From Anaerolineales bacterium (GTDB lineage: Bacteria; Chloroflexota; Anaerolineae; JAAEKA01): 64,000 nucleotides of DNA. Positions within the stretch are counted from its first letter, which is position 1. Each line of letters begins with the position of its first letter. The DNA is taken from NCBI GenBank assembly GCA_020634615.1, contig JACKBI010000001.1, forward strand, positions 248,001-312,000, given 5' to 3'. Positions 33,379-42,101 of the stretch are shown here, one piece after another. The notes beneath the pieces were generated by a model, which was not told the origin of the DNA, ran no database searches, and saw only the letters and a list, made by a program, of their open reading frames with translations. The position numbers and the translations under genes were made by a program.

Positions 33379-34269
33379 ATGACGACGCGCAGAGGACTTG
33401 GAAAAGGGCTGGGCGCTCTGATCCCGGCAGGCGACAGCGAAACTGGCCGTCCGCCCGCCGGCGTGGCCGAGGTATCACTGGCCGATATCGCCCCCAATCC
33501 GCGCCAGCCGCGCGACAACATGGAACCGGCTGCGCTGGAGGAACTGGCCGAGTCGATCCGCACCCACGGGCTGATCCAGCCGCTGGTGTTGACCCTGGCG
33601 CCGGACGGGAGTGCATCGCGCTACTATCTGGTAGCCGGCGAACGCCGCTGGCGCGCCTCGGGTATGGCCGGGCTGACCAGCGTGCCCGCTATCGTCAAGG
33701 ACGTCTCGCCGCAGGGGATGCTGGAATTGGCGCTGGTGGAAAACGTCCAGCGCGCCGACCTCAACCCGTTGGAAGAGGCGGCCGCCTACTATTCGCTGGT
33801 CGAGGAGTTTGGGTTGACGCAGGAGGTGGTAGCAGCGCGGGTCGGCAAGAGCCGCGTTGCAGTCGCCAACTCATTGCGGCTCCTGCGACTGCCCGATGCT
33901 GCCAAGGAAGCGGTGGTCCGCGGGCAGATCAGAGAGGGGCACGCACGTGCGCTGCTGGGTCTGGCCGACGATGCGCTGATCGAGCAGGCGCTGGTCATCG
34001 TCGTCGACAACGAGATGACGGTGCGCCAGACCGAGGAGTTGGTGCGCCGGATGCAGCAGGCAGCCAGCGAGCCGGCGGTCAACGACACGGCCAGCGACGA
34101 AGATGACAGCCCCGAGACCCGGGAGTTGGAGACCCGCCTGCGTGACGCGCTGGGCACCAAAGTCAACCTCTTCCGCAGCCGCCGCGGCGGACGCATCGTG
34201 ATCCACTTCTACTCGGAAGAGGAGCTGGGGGCGATCTACGACATGCTGGTGGGGCCGAGCGATTTGTAG
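33379..34269 (+). CDS. parB: Chromosome-partitioning protein ParB (Spo0J)
   Basis: 296 residues starting MTTRRGLGKGLGALIP (ATG at 33379; the open frame to 33184 is inside parA). CTPase/parS-binding boxes: NPRQPRDN, LIQPLVL, YYLVAGERRWRA and ENVQRADLNPLEEA, then the HTH (LTQEVVAARVGKSRVAVANSLRLL) and a C-terminal dimer domain. It loads on parS and recruits SMC. No 16-bp parS of the TGTTTCACGTGAAACA type was found in this window. Confidence 0.95.
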   Translation: MTTRRGLGKGLGALIPAGDSETGRPPAGVAEVSLADIAPNPRQPRDNMEPAALEELAESIRTHGLIQPLVLTLAPDGSASRYYLVAGERRWRASGMAGLTSVPAIVKDVSPQGMLELALVENVQRADLNPLEEAAAYYSLVEEFGLTQEVVAARVGKSRVAVANSLRLLRLPDAAKEAVVRGQIREGHARALLGLADDALIEQALVIVVDNEMTVRQTEELVRRMQQAASEPAVNDTASDEDDSPETRELETRLRDALGTKVNLFRSRRGGRIVIHFYSEEELGAIYDMLVGPSDL

Positions 34270-34282
34270 CGTTCGAGACGCG

Positions 34283-34356
34283 AGAACCGCGGACTGGGAG
34301 AACACGCGGATCAAGTTCCGGAATCTGTGGTTTCCTCTCAATCCGCGGTTCTTTCG
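34283..34356. terminator. Hairpin between convergent parB and aminotransferase genes
   Basis: AGAACCGCGGA and TCCGCGGTTCT (perfect 11 bp, 48-nt loop with a further partial stem), followed by TTCGTTCT on the plus strand. Likely terminator built from a repeat. Confidence 0.55.
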
Positions 34357-34361
34357 TTCTG

Positions 34362-35207
34362 CTATTTCGACGCAGTTGCATGGACGAAGCTGAGAAACCG
34401 TTCCTCGAACGCCTCACGCAGCCGCAACGTAACCGGACCCGGGACGCCGGCACCGATGGGCTGGCCGTCCAGCCGGACCAGCGGCAGGACGTGGCGGCTG
34501 GTGCTGGTCAGGAAGGCTTCGTCCCAGCGCTGCCTGTCTGCCAGCGGCAGCTTCTCCCGCAACACCGGAATACCTTGCTGCTCCGCCAGCGCCAACACCT
34601 CGATCTGCGTCACGCCGGCCAGCACATCCTCCTCAGGCGCGGTCAACAGCGCACCTCCCCGTACCACAAAAAGATTGCTCGAGGATCCCTCGGTCACGTT
34701 GCCGTCGCGATCTACCAGGACGCCTTCGTGCTCGCCCGCGTTCAGCGCACGCGCCTTGGCCATGTGGTTGACCAGCGTGTTGAGCGACTTGGCCTGCGGC
34801 AGCGCCCGCTCGCCGGAGTAGGTGACTGCGCCCGCGCCTTGCTCATACAAGAAAGCCGGCAACGCCCGCGGCGCCTCTGGCCAGATGAAAATCTCCGGGC
34901 CGTTGTTGGGGCTTGCGCCTAACGCAAAGATGCGGATCAGCGCGTCGCGGCACTCGTTCGCGGCCACAATCGCACGCGTCCAGTCGGCGATGGTGTCGAG
35001 ATCGGCCGGCAGCGCCAGATCAATGGCGGTCGCCGAAGCTGCCAGCCGCTGCATGTGGTCCTCAAGCAGAAAGATCGCGCCGGCATAGAGCTGGATCGAC
35101 TCGTAGACGCCGAATGCGCCGAAGATCACCGGGTTGAAGATCGAGATATGCGCGTCGCTGGGAGACATGAAGTGGCCGTTGCGGCTGACCACTCGTGGCA
35201 ATGACAT
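34362..35207 (-). CDS. Class IV aminotransferase (branched-chain/D-amino acid type)
   Basis: 281 residues from MSLPRVVSRNGHF (ATG at 35207). PLP Lys in AKSLNTLVNHMAKARAL, then EGVLVDRDGNVTEGSSSNLFVVRGG and GVTQIEVLALAEQQGIPV: the fold-type IV core of IlvE, D-alanine aminotransferase and 4-amino-4-deoxychorismate lyase. The exact substrate cannot be chosen. The frame extends 49 codons upstream, but that part is the translated inverted repeat at 35241-35305 (RGGGNP / DSRLRGNDN) and is not part of the protein. Confidence 0.9.
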   Translation of the reverse strand: MSLPRVVSRNGHFMSPSDAHISIFNPVIFGAFGVYESIQLYAGAIFLLEDHMQRLAASATAIDLALPADLDTIADWTRAIVAANECRDALIRIFALGASPNNGPEIFIWPEAPRALPAFLYEQGAGAVTYSGERALPQAKSLNTLVNHMAKARALNAGEHEGVLVDRDGNVTEGSSSNLFVVRGGALLTAPEEDVLAGVTQIEVLALAEQQGIPVLREKLPLADRQRWDEAFLTSTSRHVLPLVRLDGQPIGAGVPGPVTLRLREAFEERFLSFVHATASK

Positions 35208-35240
35208 GATGTAGGTGCTTCCTGGAGCGCGTGAAAAGTT

Positions 35241-35305
35241 GTCATTCCCGCGGAGGCGGGAATCCAGCGCCCACGAGAGTGGATTCCCGCCTCCGCGGGA
35301 ATGAC
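35241..35305. repeat. Perfect 26-bp inverted repeat (ATTCCCGC...GCGGGAAT type)
   Basis: Arms 35241-35266 and 35280-35305 are exact complements separated by 13 nt; each contains the inner palindrome ATTCCCGC...GCGGGAAT. This type of repeat is widespread in unrelated bacteria. It lies between the divergent aminotransferase and AEC genes, upstream of the aminotransferase start. Confidence 0.9.
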
Positions 35306-35415
35306 GGAAAAACATAGTCCCTGGGATTCTAGCACGGGAGCCATGGCGGGGCAACTATCGGTCTGCGATTGGTGACCGCGGCATCCTCCGGTTTTGGGGA
35401 TGCCGTGCTTGCGGC

Positions 35416-35421
35416 TAGAAT
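35416..35421 (+). promoter_or_regulatory. Leaderless-type -10 element of the AEC transporter gene
   Basis: TAGAAT ends 6 nt before the ATG at 35428; a weak TTGGGG lies 16 bp upstream. Same geometry as the promoters at 31719 and 59997. Confidence 0.5.
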
Positions 35422-35427
35422 GACAGA

Positions 35428-36372
35428 ATGATCGTCGTCAACATTCTTGCACCAATCTTTCTTCTCATCGGCCTCGGCCTGTTTCTCCGTCGGCAGGGCT
35501 TTGCGTCCGAAGAGTTCTTCCGCAATCTTAACCGCCTGATCTACTGGATTGCCCTGCCGGCGCTGCTGTTTACCAAGACGGCCAGTGCGCTGCCCCAACT
35601 CAACACAGCACTGGGCATCATCGCTGTCGTGCTGGCCGGGATGGTGGTCTGCATCGGAGTGGGCTACCTGCTGGCGTGGCGACTACGGCTCGACAAGCGT
35701 GCAACTGCCAGCTTTGTACAGGGCGCCTATCGCGGTAACATCGCCTTCGTCGGGTTGCCGGTGGTTCTTTACGCGCTGGCGGCCGTCGGGCAGGGAACGC
35801 CGGAAGTTGAGGCGCTGGTGCTGCTGGCGCTGGCGCCGGTGATCCCCGTCTACAACGTGGCCGCAGTGATCGTGCTGGCCGGGGCAACTCCTGCTGAAAA
35901 TCGGAACGGCCGGCAGCAGGTAGGCGCCGTGATGCGCAGCATCGCCACCAATCCGCTGATCATTGCCTGTCTGGCCGGACTGGCTATTGCCTACAGCGGG
36001 CTCGCGCTGCCCGAGGCGCTGACGCGCACGCTGGATTTGCTGGGAGAGCTCGCATTGCCCGGTGCGCTGCTGGCCATGGGCGCCGGTCTGCGGCTGCGTG
36101 CCATCCGCACCGGAGGCGGGACCGCCACAGCAGCGTCGCTGGTCAAGGTGCTGGTCGCACCGCTGGCAGGCTACCTGGCAGCGCGCATGATCGGACTGAC
36201 CGGCCCCTCGCTGCTGATCGCCATGCTGCTGCTGGCCATGCCGACCGCCGTTGCTTCCTACGTCATGGCGCAGGCGATGGGAGCGGACGATACGCTGGCC
36301 AGCAGCATTGTCATGATCTCGACGCTGCTGGCGATCCCCGTCTTGTCGGTGATCTTGCTGGCGGCAGTGTAA
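35428..36372 (+). CDS. AEC-family (auxin efflux carrier-like) transporter
   Basis: 314 residues, about ten membrane segments in two five-helix halves. Family features: FRNLNRLIYWIALPALLFTKTA near the start, GAYRGNIAFVGLPV in helix 4 and PLIIACLAGLAIAYSG at the start of the second half, with a gap-rich loop between. AEC proteins export or exchange organic acids such as malate, but the substrate is not predictable. Monocistronic, apparently leaderless. Confidence 0.9.
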   Translation: MIVVNILAPIFLLIGLGLFLRRQGFASEEFFRNLNRLIYWIALPALLFTKTASALPQLNTALGIIAVVLAGMVVCIGVGYLLAWRLRLDKRATASFVQGAYRGNIAFVGLPVVLYALAAVGQGTPEVEALVLLALAPVIPVYNVAAVIVLAGATPAENRNGRQQVGAVMRSIATNPLIIACLAGLAIAYSGLALPEALTRTLDLLGELALPGALLAMGAGLRLRAIRTGGGTATAASLVKVLVAPLAGYLAARMIGLTGPSLLIAMLLLAMPTAVASYVMAQAMGADDTLASSIVMISTLLAIPVLSVILLAAV

Positions 36373-36374
36373 GA

Positions 36375-36459
36375 GACTTCGGAAGTCGCCGACTCGTGTG
36401 GACCGGTCTGTAGCGGCTGGGGCAAACCCGCTTTTTGGAACCGGCAACTTCCGCAGTCT
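36375..36459. repeat. Core copy D of the GACTTCGGAAGTC repeat family
   Basis: GACTTCGGAAGTCGCCGACT and, 65 bp on, GGCAACTTCCGCAGTC. The inner arms are like those of the elements at 23372, 27533 and 28120 but without the outer terminal repeats. Sits between convergent genes and may act as a terminator. A still weaker copy is at 37634-37720. Confidence 0.55.
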
Positions 36460-36465
36460 GGAATC

Positions 36466-37608
36466 TCAGCCGCGGCGGTCGCGTCGTTGCCGGTCGCGTG
36501 TGCGCCGGCCGGTGTTGCTGATCTTATAGCGCTCCAGCAGCTCGTCCCAGTCGCCGACCGGCTGGCCGGGCTGTGGAGGCTGCCAGGCTTCAGCCACCGC
36601 GAGCATCGCGTCGATGCTGGCTGCAGGGGTGTCAGGGGAAACACCGCCCCCGACCGAAAGGATCATGCCCCCGCCAGGGCCGCCGCGGTCGAGGCTGGCT
36701 TGCGCGAATTCTGCTACCACCTCCGGCGGCTGGCGCACGGCAATGTGCAACGGCGGCACATTGCCCATCAGCGCGACGCGGTGGCCCATGGCCGCCTTGG
36801 TCTGTGCGATGTCCACTTCGTGGGTGAAATTGAAGATGTCGAAGCCCGCCTCCGCCAGCGACGGGTAGAGGTGCGGACAAGGGGTGTCGTTGTGATAGAT
36901 GCGCACCAGCCCGTCGAACTCGGCGAAGATGCGCTGCAAATGCGGCGCCACGAATTCGTCGTAGTGCTCTACCGACACCATGCCGACGATATCGTCCAGC
37001 AGCAGGATACCCTCCGGGTTGGTCAACATGTCAAGTTGCGCGTGCAGCCAGGCGATCAGCGTGGTGGTGATATTCTCCAGACAGCGCTGGATCACGGCAG
37101 GCTGCTCCACCAGGCCGGTCATCAGGCTGGTAAGTCCCATGATCCAGCCGGCGGTGACCATCGGCCCGCGCGCTGCGACCATGTTGATACCTAACCCCTC
37201 CGCATTGAGACGCGCTTCCGCTCTCCCGGTCAGCCGCAAGACCAGCGGCATCAGGCCATCCTCCAGGACATTGGGCAGTGGCGCGTCAGCCCAATGACGG
37301 GGGTCTTCCACCACCGGTTCGACCGAGGGCGGGCGATCGTCGTGCCAGTGGATGCGCGCACCGAAAGCCGACGGCTCGCTTGCCATGCCGTACTCGACCC
37401 AGAAACCGGGTATCCACGCCACATTGGGCCAGCGATCCAGCAGTTCGCGGTGGATTTTGTACCACAGGTCAGGGTCCAGGAAGAAGTCCAGCGTGTTGAT
37501 GCCGGCATAACCGGGCAGCCAGGGACTGTCGACGATCAATGCGAGGGGAACCTGATCTGGCTCCTGAAGAGCCGCGGCCTGCTTGAGTCGTTGCCAGGGG
37601 GTAGTCAT
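36466..37608 (-). CDS. Uroporphyrinogen decarboxylase-fold protein (first of three)
   Basis: 380 residues starting MTTPWQRLKQAAALQEPDQVPLAL, with AAGGAG just upstream; the frame extends to 37719 without support. The N-terminal RLKQAA...EPDQVP, central DDIVG and VGGGVSPDTPAASIDAMLA near the end fit the URO-D/MtaA superfamily. The catalytic RQAGRY loop of haem-pathway HemE is absent. Members in sugar-catabolic loci lack a proven function; corrinoid or other methyl-transfer is one idea. It lies divergently from the LacI regulator and may share its control. Confidence 0.83.
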   Translation of the reverse strand: MTTPWQRLKQAAALQEPDQVPLALIVDSPWLPGYAGINTLDFFLDPDLWYKIHRELLDRWPNVAWIPGFWVEYGMASEPSAFGARIHWHDDRPPSVEPVVEDPRHWADAPLPNVLEDGLMPLVLRLTGRAEARLNAEGLGINMVAARGPMVTAGWIMGLTSLMTGLVEQPAVIQRCLENITTTLIAWLHAQLDMLTNPEGILLLDDIVGMVSVEHYDEFVAPHLQRIFAEFDGLVRIYHNDTPCPHLYPSLAEAGFDIFNFTHEVDIAQTKAAMGHRVALMGNVPPLHIAVRQPPEVVAEFAQASLDRGGPGGGMILSVGGGVSPDTPAASIDAMLAVAEAWQPPQPGQPVGDWDELLERYKISNTGRRTRDRQRRDRRG

Positions 37609-37774
37609 GTAGGGCTCCTTAAGGTGTTCTGGTCCAGACCCGGGAAGTCGCAGCTCTGGATGTGCAAAATCATTGCAGCGAAACGGACTGGTGGCAAAAA
37701 TGGCGACTTCAACAGTCACCGATGACAGTCACTCGGAGGTTTCGCGTCTTTCAGTGTAAATTGTCGCAAGCCCA

Positions 37775-37803
37775 TTGACAAATCTCGTGCCATCCCATAT
37801 AAT
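37775..37803 (+). promoter_or_regulatory. Perfect consensus promoter of the LacI gene
   Basis: TTGACA (37775-37780), 17-bp spacer, TATAAT (37798-37803), about 60 bp before the TTG start. The operator follows directly at the expected transcription start. Confidence 0.85.
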
Positions 37804-37806
37804 CAT

Positions 37807-37831
37807 GTTAGCGCTAACGGTAGCGTTAACG
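37807..37831. promoter_or_regulatory. LacI-type tandem operator
   Basis: GTTAGCGCTAAC (37807-37818) is a perfect 12-bp CG-centred palindrome; AGCGTTAACG with palindrome CGTTAACG (37824-37831) follows. Covering the expected +1, it should block the promoter when bound, most simply by the LacI protein encoded just downstream. Confidence 0.75.
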
Positions 37832-37863
37832 GCTCCTCTCTTCGTTCCCGAGGTATTCCCGTC

Positions 37864-38862
37864 TTGAATCGTGTGACCATGGCCGATGTTGCCCGTGAAG
37901 CTGGCGTCTCATTGATGACCGTTTCCAGAGTCATCAACGAAAAAGGTGACGTCAGCGATGACACGCGCCAGCGTGTGCTGACAGTGGTCGAGCGAATGGA
38001 CTACCGCCCCAGCGGTATTGCACGTAGTCTGGCAACCCATCGTACCGGCACCATCGGCCTGGTCGTGCCCGACATTTCCAATCCCTTCTTTGCGGACGTT
38101 GCGCGCGGTGTGGCTGATGCTGCATACCTTGAGAATTACAGCGTTTTTCTTTGCAGCAGCGACGAAGAACCAGAGCGTGAACTGGAGTTTGTGGCTTCGC
38201 TGGAAGAAAAGCGGGTTGACGGCCTGATCGTATGCAGTTCCCGACTCCCCCGACAGGATCTGACTGTCGCTCTGACACGTCACACCAATGTCGTCCTGAT
38301 CAATCGACGCGCAAACGACTTGGGCGCCGGCGCCGTGTTGGCGGATGACGAGGCCGGCGCCCGCATGATCGTTGAACATTTCGTGCGTCGCGGCCACAAG
38401 AACATCGCACTCTTAGCAGGCCCGTCAGCCTCATACAGCGGCAAAGCCCGTCTCAGCGGTTATCGCTCGGTATTGGAAACCTCGGGGATAGCCTGGCAAC
38501 CCGATCTGGTCAGGCATTGCGCGCCGACTGCTGACGGCGGCGCCGAAGCTGCCGAGGCTCTGCTAACCGAACGACCCGACATCACCGCTCTGTTCTGCTA
38601 CAACGATTTGGTTGCCGTTGGCGCTCTGCGAACTTGCACCAGTCGCTCTCTGGAAGTTCCCGCCCGGATCGCGATTGCCGGCTTCGACGATATTGCTATT
38701 GCAGCGCTGGTTAATCCACCGCTGACTACCTGCCGCGTGCCGCGCTACGACATCGGCGTGCAGGCCAACCGTCTGCTTTTGAACCAGATCAACAGTGAAC
38801 CATGCAACGGTTGTGAAACGATTTTGCCGGTTGAGTTTGTGGTGCGCGCCAGCGCACCGTAA
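37864..38862 (+). CDS. LacI-family transcriptional regulator of the catabolic array
   Basis: 332 residues. The N-terminal HTH and hinge are canonical (VTMADVAREAGVSLMTVSRVINEKGDVSDDTRQRVLTVVERMDYRPSGIARSLA split over residues 4-57). The periplasmic-binding-fold sensor follows (GTIGLVVPDISNPFFADVARGV, ALFCYNDLVAVGAL, IAGFDDIAIAALVNPPLTT). The TTG start gives MNRVTMADV; GTG (37873) and ATG (37879) are weaker choices. It likely represses its own promoter and the downstream importer and enzymes in response to a sugar or uronate. Confidence 0.93.
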   Translation: MNRVTMADVAREAGVSLMTVSRVINEKGDVSDDTRQRVLTVVERMDYRPSGIARSLATHRTGTIGLVVPDISNPFFADVARGVADAAYLENYSVFLCSSDEEPERELEFVASLEEKRVDGLIVCSSRLPRQDLTVALTRHTNVVLINRRANDLGAGAVLADDEAGARMIVEHFVRRGHKNIALLAGPSASYSGKARLSGYRSVLETSGIAWQPDLVRHCAPTADGGAEAAEALLTERPDITALFCYNDLVAVGALRTCTSRSLEVPARIAIAGFDDIAIAALVNPPLTTCRVPRYDIGVQANRLLLNQINSEPCNGCETILPVEFVVRASAP

Positions 38863-38986
38863 CAGACCACGGAGAAGAAGAGAGGAGGTTTGCCCACCAC
38901 AAGTTAATTTCCAGCGAACGGTTGTAAGTTTGCTAGCCCATGAACGATGAACGTTCAATTTCACCATGACCAAAGGAGGTCACTAC

Positions 38987-41038
38987 ATGTTTCGCACCCT
39001 AGTCGTACTTCTTGTTTTGATTGCGCTTGTGCTGGCTGGTTGCGGCGGCGCACCGGCTCCCACAGCCGCTCCACCCGCAGAGCAACCGGCGGCAACCGAG
39101 CCGGCTGCTGCTGCAACTGAGCCGCCTGCCGCAACGGAAGCGCCTGCTGCTGTTGAACCCACTGCAGCACCTGCTGAGCCGGCCGCAATGGATTCCAAGT
39201 ACCACGAAGCACCCATGCTGGCCGAACTGGTCGCAACGGGCGAGCTGCCTACCGTGGATGAGCGACTGCCTGCTGAGCCGCTGGTGGAAGAAGCTGCACA
39301 GGTCGGTACCTATGGCGGTCTGCTGCGCCGTGGCTTCCTCGGACCTTCGGACCACAACAACTACACCCGCCTGGTCTACGATGCGCTGGTGCGCTTCTCG
39401 CCTGACGGAGGCGACGTGATCCCCCATATCGCCAAGGGCTGGGAATCCAACGACGACTTCACGCAGTGGACAGTCAACCTGCGCGAGGGCATGAAATGGT
39501 CTGACGGCGAACCGTTTACCGCCGACGACATCATGTTCTGGTACAACGACATCGCCCTCAACACCGACCTGTCGCCTACCCCTCCCGGCTGGCTGATGAA
39601 CGCCGACGGGACCGTTGCTACCGTGGAGAAGGTGAACGATTACGCTGCCAAGTGGACATTTGCCCAGCCTAACACGGCGTTTCTGCTCGATTTGGCCAAC
39701 AAAGACGGCGCCGACAAATCCATCACCAATCTGGCATTTGCCCCCGCCCATTATCTGAAGGACTTTCACCCCAACTACACGGACGCTGCTGCGCTGGACG
39801 CTGTGGTCAAGGAGCGCGGTTTCGAGACCTGGACCGAGCTGTTCGCTGTCGAGGCCCTGCCGCATCTGAGAGGCAGTGGGCCCAGCACCGCCGCTTGGGT
39901 ACCGGACAACTCGAGCGTTTCCGACCCCGTGTTCACGCTCAAGCGCAATCCGTACTACTTCGCCGTCGACCAGGACGGCAACCAACTTCCTTACATCGAC
40001 GAAGCACGCTTCACCTTCTTCGCCGATGCTGAGGCGCTCAATCTGGCAGCCATCGGCGGCGAGATCGACATGCAGGGCCGCCACATCAAGATGAGCAACT
40101 ACCCGGTGCTGGTCGAGAACGCCGACAAGGGCGGCTACAACGTGCTGACGTGGCCGACCTTCGGCGGCTCCGACGCGGTGCTGATGTTCAACCAGACCTA
40201 CAACGCGCAGCCTGGCGTCGCCGAGTTGTTGCAGAACAAGGACTTCCGCATCGCACTTTCCTACGCCATCGATCGCGAGTCAATCAAGGAACTGGCATTC
40301 CTGGGCCTTGGCCAGGCGCGTCAGGGTGTGCCAGCGCCCAACCATCCCTACTACCCCGGCGATGAATGGGCCTTCAAGTACACCGAGTTGAATCCGGAAC
40401 TGGCCAACCAGATGCTCGACGCCATCGGCCTGACCGAGCGCGACGATGAGGGTTTCCGTACCCTGCCCGACGGCAGCCGGCTGGACATCGAGATTCAGGT
40501 GATCGCCGCCTTCGCCAACTGGCCTGACATCGCACAGATTATCGTGCAGAACTGGGCCGATGTGGGTGTGCGCGCCCACGTGGAGATTCGCGAGCGTGCT
40601 CTGGGCTTCCAGATGCGCGACACCAACGACCTAATGGTCGAGATGTGGAACGAAGATACGACTGCTTTCCCCTTCAGCGGACAGCCCAAGATGGACCCGC
40701 GCAGCAATCCGGCGCTGACATTCGCGCCGTTGGTGCGCCAGTGGTATCTGACTGATGGCGCTGAGGGTGTGGCGCCAACCCCCGAGATCGCCAAGCTGGT
40801 CGAGATCATCGACGAAGCCAAGGTCTCCGGCCGCGACCGCCAGATCGAGCTGGCTCACGAGCTGTTCCAGATATGGGCTGACAACGTCTGGGAGATCGGC
40901 ACCGTCGGTCTGACGCCGATGGTTCAGGGCGTCGTCGTGGTCAACAAGGACCTGATGAACGTACCTGAAACAGCCGGCAATGACTGGCCGCTGCGAACGC
41001 CTGGCAACACCCGGCCGGAACAGTTCTTCTTCCAGTAA
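38987..41038 (+). CDS. ABC transporter substrate-binding lipoprotein (DPP family)
   Basis: 683 residues. Signal peptide with lipobox LAGC19, then a low-complexity Ala/Pro/Thr/Glu tether (about 20-72), then the SBP_bac_5 fold: GGDVIPHIAKGWESNDDFTQWTVNLREGMKWSDGEP split by loops, VFTLKRNPYYF, RIALSYAIDRESI. Strong RBS AAAGGAGG at 38972-38979, 7 nt before the ATG. Though annotated for peptides, DPP-type systems in Chloroflexota and Thermotogota often import oligosaccharides; the surrounding sugar genes favour that. First gene of the importer operon. Confidence 0.93.
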   Translation: MFRTLVVLLVLIALVLAGCGGAPAPTAAPPAEQPAATEPAAAATEPPAATEAPAAVEPTAAPAEPAAMDSKYHEAPMLAELVATGELPTVDERLPAEPLVEEAAQVGTYGGLLRRGFLGPSDHNNYTRLVYDALVRFSPDGGDVIPHIAKGWESNDDFTQWTVNLREGMKWSDGEPFTADDIMFWYNDIALNTDLSPTPPGWLMNADGTVATVEKVNDYAAKWTFAQPNTAFLLDLANKDGADKSITNLAFAPAHYLKDFHPNYTDAAALDAVVKERGFETWTELFAVEALPHLRGSGPSTAAWVPDNSSVSDPVFTLKRNPYYFAVDQDGNQLPYIDEARFTFFADAEALNLAAIGGEIDMQGRHIKMSNYPVLVENADKGGYNVLTWPTFGGSDAVLMFNQTYNAQPGVAELLQNKDFRIALSYAIDRESIKELAFLGLGQARQGVPAPNHPYYPGDEWAFKYTELNPELANQMLDAIGLTERDDEGFRTLPDGSRLDIEIQVIAAFANWPDIAQIIVQNWADVGVRAHVEIRERALGFQMRDTNDLMVEMWNEDTTAFPFSGQPKMDPRSNPALTFAPLVRQWYLTDGAEGVAPTPEIAKLVEIIDEAKVSGRDRQIELAHELFQIWADNVWEIGTVGLTPMVQGVVVVNKDLMNVPETAGNDWPLRTPGNTRPEQFFFQ

Positions 41039-41053
41039 CCGCAAAGTCTTGAA

Positions 41054-41088
41054 AGAAACCGGGTTTCTTCGGAAGAAACCCGGTTTCT
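41054..41088. repeat. GAAACCGGGTTTCT palindromic hairpin, copy 1
   Basis: 17-bp perfect arms (41054-41070, 41072-41088) between the binding protein and permease genes; could attenuate transcription after the abundant binding-protein message. Half-copy at 47185-47198. Confidence 0.8.
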
Positions 41089-41111
41089 AGACCCACGACC
41101 GGGCAACTCCC

Positions 41112-42098
41112 ATGACACAACTAATTGTCAAGCGGCTGCTGCTGCTGCCGGTGCTGCTTTTCATCTTCTCGGTATTTTCCTTCATCATCATCCAGGCGCC
41201 GCCGGGCGACTTTGTGACCAGTTACATCGCTGAGCTGGCATCGTCAGGATCATCGATGGATCAGGCGCAGATCGACGCGCTGCGCTCTACGTACGGTCTG
41301 GATCAGCCGCTGACAGGCCAGTATCTCAAATGGATTGGCCGTATTCTGCGGGGCGACCTGGGTGTCTCGCTGGACTGGCAGAAACCGATCGGCGAGCTGA
41401 TCGGCGAGCGTCTGGGTCTGACGGTGATGCTGGGGTTGTTGACGTTCTTCCTGAGTTGGGCCCTGGCAGTTCCTATCGGCATTATCTCAGCGGTGAAGAA
41501 ATATACACTGGTGGACTATTTCTTTACCATCTTCAACTACATCGGTATCGCCACACCGACCTTCATGGTCGCTCTGATCGCAATGTGGCTGGCCTTCTCG
41601 TGGTTCGGTGTCAGCGTCACCGGCCTCTTTTCGTCGGAGTATGTGGACGCTCCCTGGAGTCTTGCCAGGTTCGGCGACCTTATGACCCACATGTGGCTGC
41701 CGGTGCTGATCCTGACCCTCAGCGGCACGGCACGCCTGGCCCGCATCATGCGCGCCAATCTGCTGGACGAACTCAACAAGCCATACGTCGAGATGGCTCG
41801 TGCTAAAGGCATGTCGGAGTGGCATCTGATCATCAAGTATCCCGTGCGGCTGGCCCTCAATCCGCTGGTCAGCACCATCGGCTGGTACTTGCCGCTGATC
41901 TTCTCCGGCAGCCTGGTGGTCGCCACGGTGCTGAATCTGCCGACCATCGGTCCGATGCTGCTGCGCTCGCTGACCAACCAGGATATGTTCCTGGCCGGCG
42001 CGATCGTGTTGATCTACTGCTTGCTGGCCATTATCGGTACACTTGTCTCGGACATCCTGCTGGCCTGGCTGGATCCACGCATTCGGATGGAGTCCTGA
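41112..42098 (+). CDS. ABC transporter permease, DppB type
   Basis: 328 residues, six membrane segments. N-terminal RLLLLPVLLFIFSVFSFIIIQ, the family's periplasmic loop with GLDQPLTGQYLKWIGRILRGDLGVSL, and the cytoplasmic EAA loop (PYVEMARAKGMSEWHLIIKYPVRLALNP) that contacts the ATPases. Forms the membrane pore with the DppC-type permease 3 bp downstream. Confidence 0.95.
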   Translation: MTQLIVKRLLLLPVLLFIFSVFSFIIIQAPPGDFVTSYIAELASSGSSMDQAQIDALRSTYGLDQPLTGQYLKWIGRILRGDLGVSLDWQKPIGELIGERLGLTVMLGLLTFFLSWALAVPIGIISAVKKYTLVDYFFTIFNYIGIATPTFMVALIAMWLAFSWFGVSVTGLFSSEYVDAPWSLARFGDLMTHMWLPVLILTLSGTARLARIMRANLLDELNKPYVEMARAKGMSEWHLIIKYPVRLALNPLVSTIGWYLPLIFSGSLVVATVLNLPTIGPMLLRSLTNQDMFLAGAIVLIYCLLAIIGTLVSDILLAWLDPRIRMES

Positions 42099-42101
42099 CC
42101 C

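Noticed and set aside
32586..34269. A parS site near parAB
   Set aside because: No TGTTTCACGTGAAACA-like palindrome seen; the GTTTCACG units at 63709 are direct repeats, not palindromic parS.
35208..35354. 49-codon N-terminal extension of the class IV aminotransferase
   Set aside because: Its translation is the inverted repeat (RGGGNP/RLRGNDN pattern), a known artefact; the conserved domain begins after the Met at 35207.
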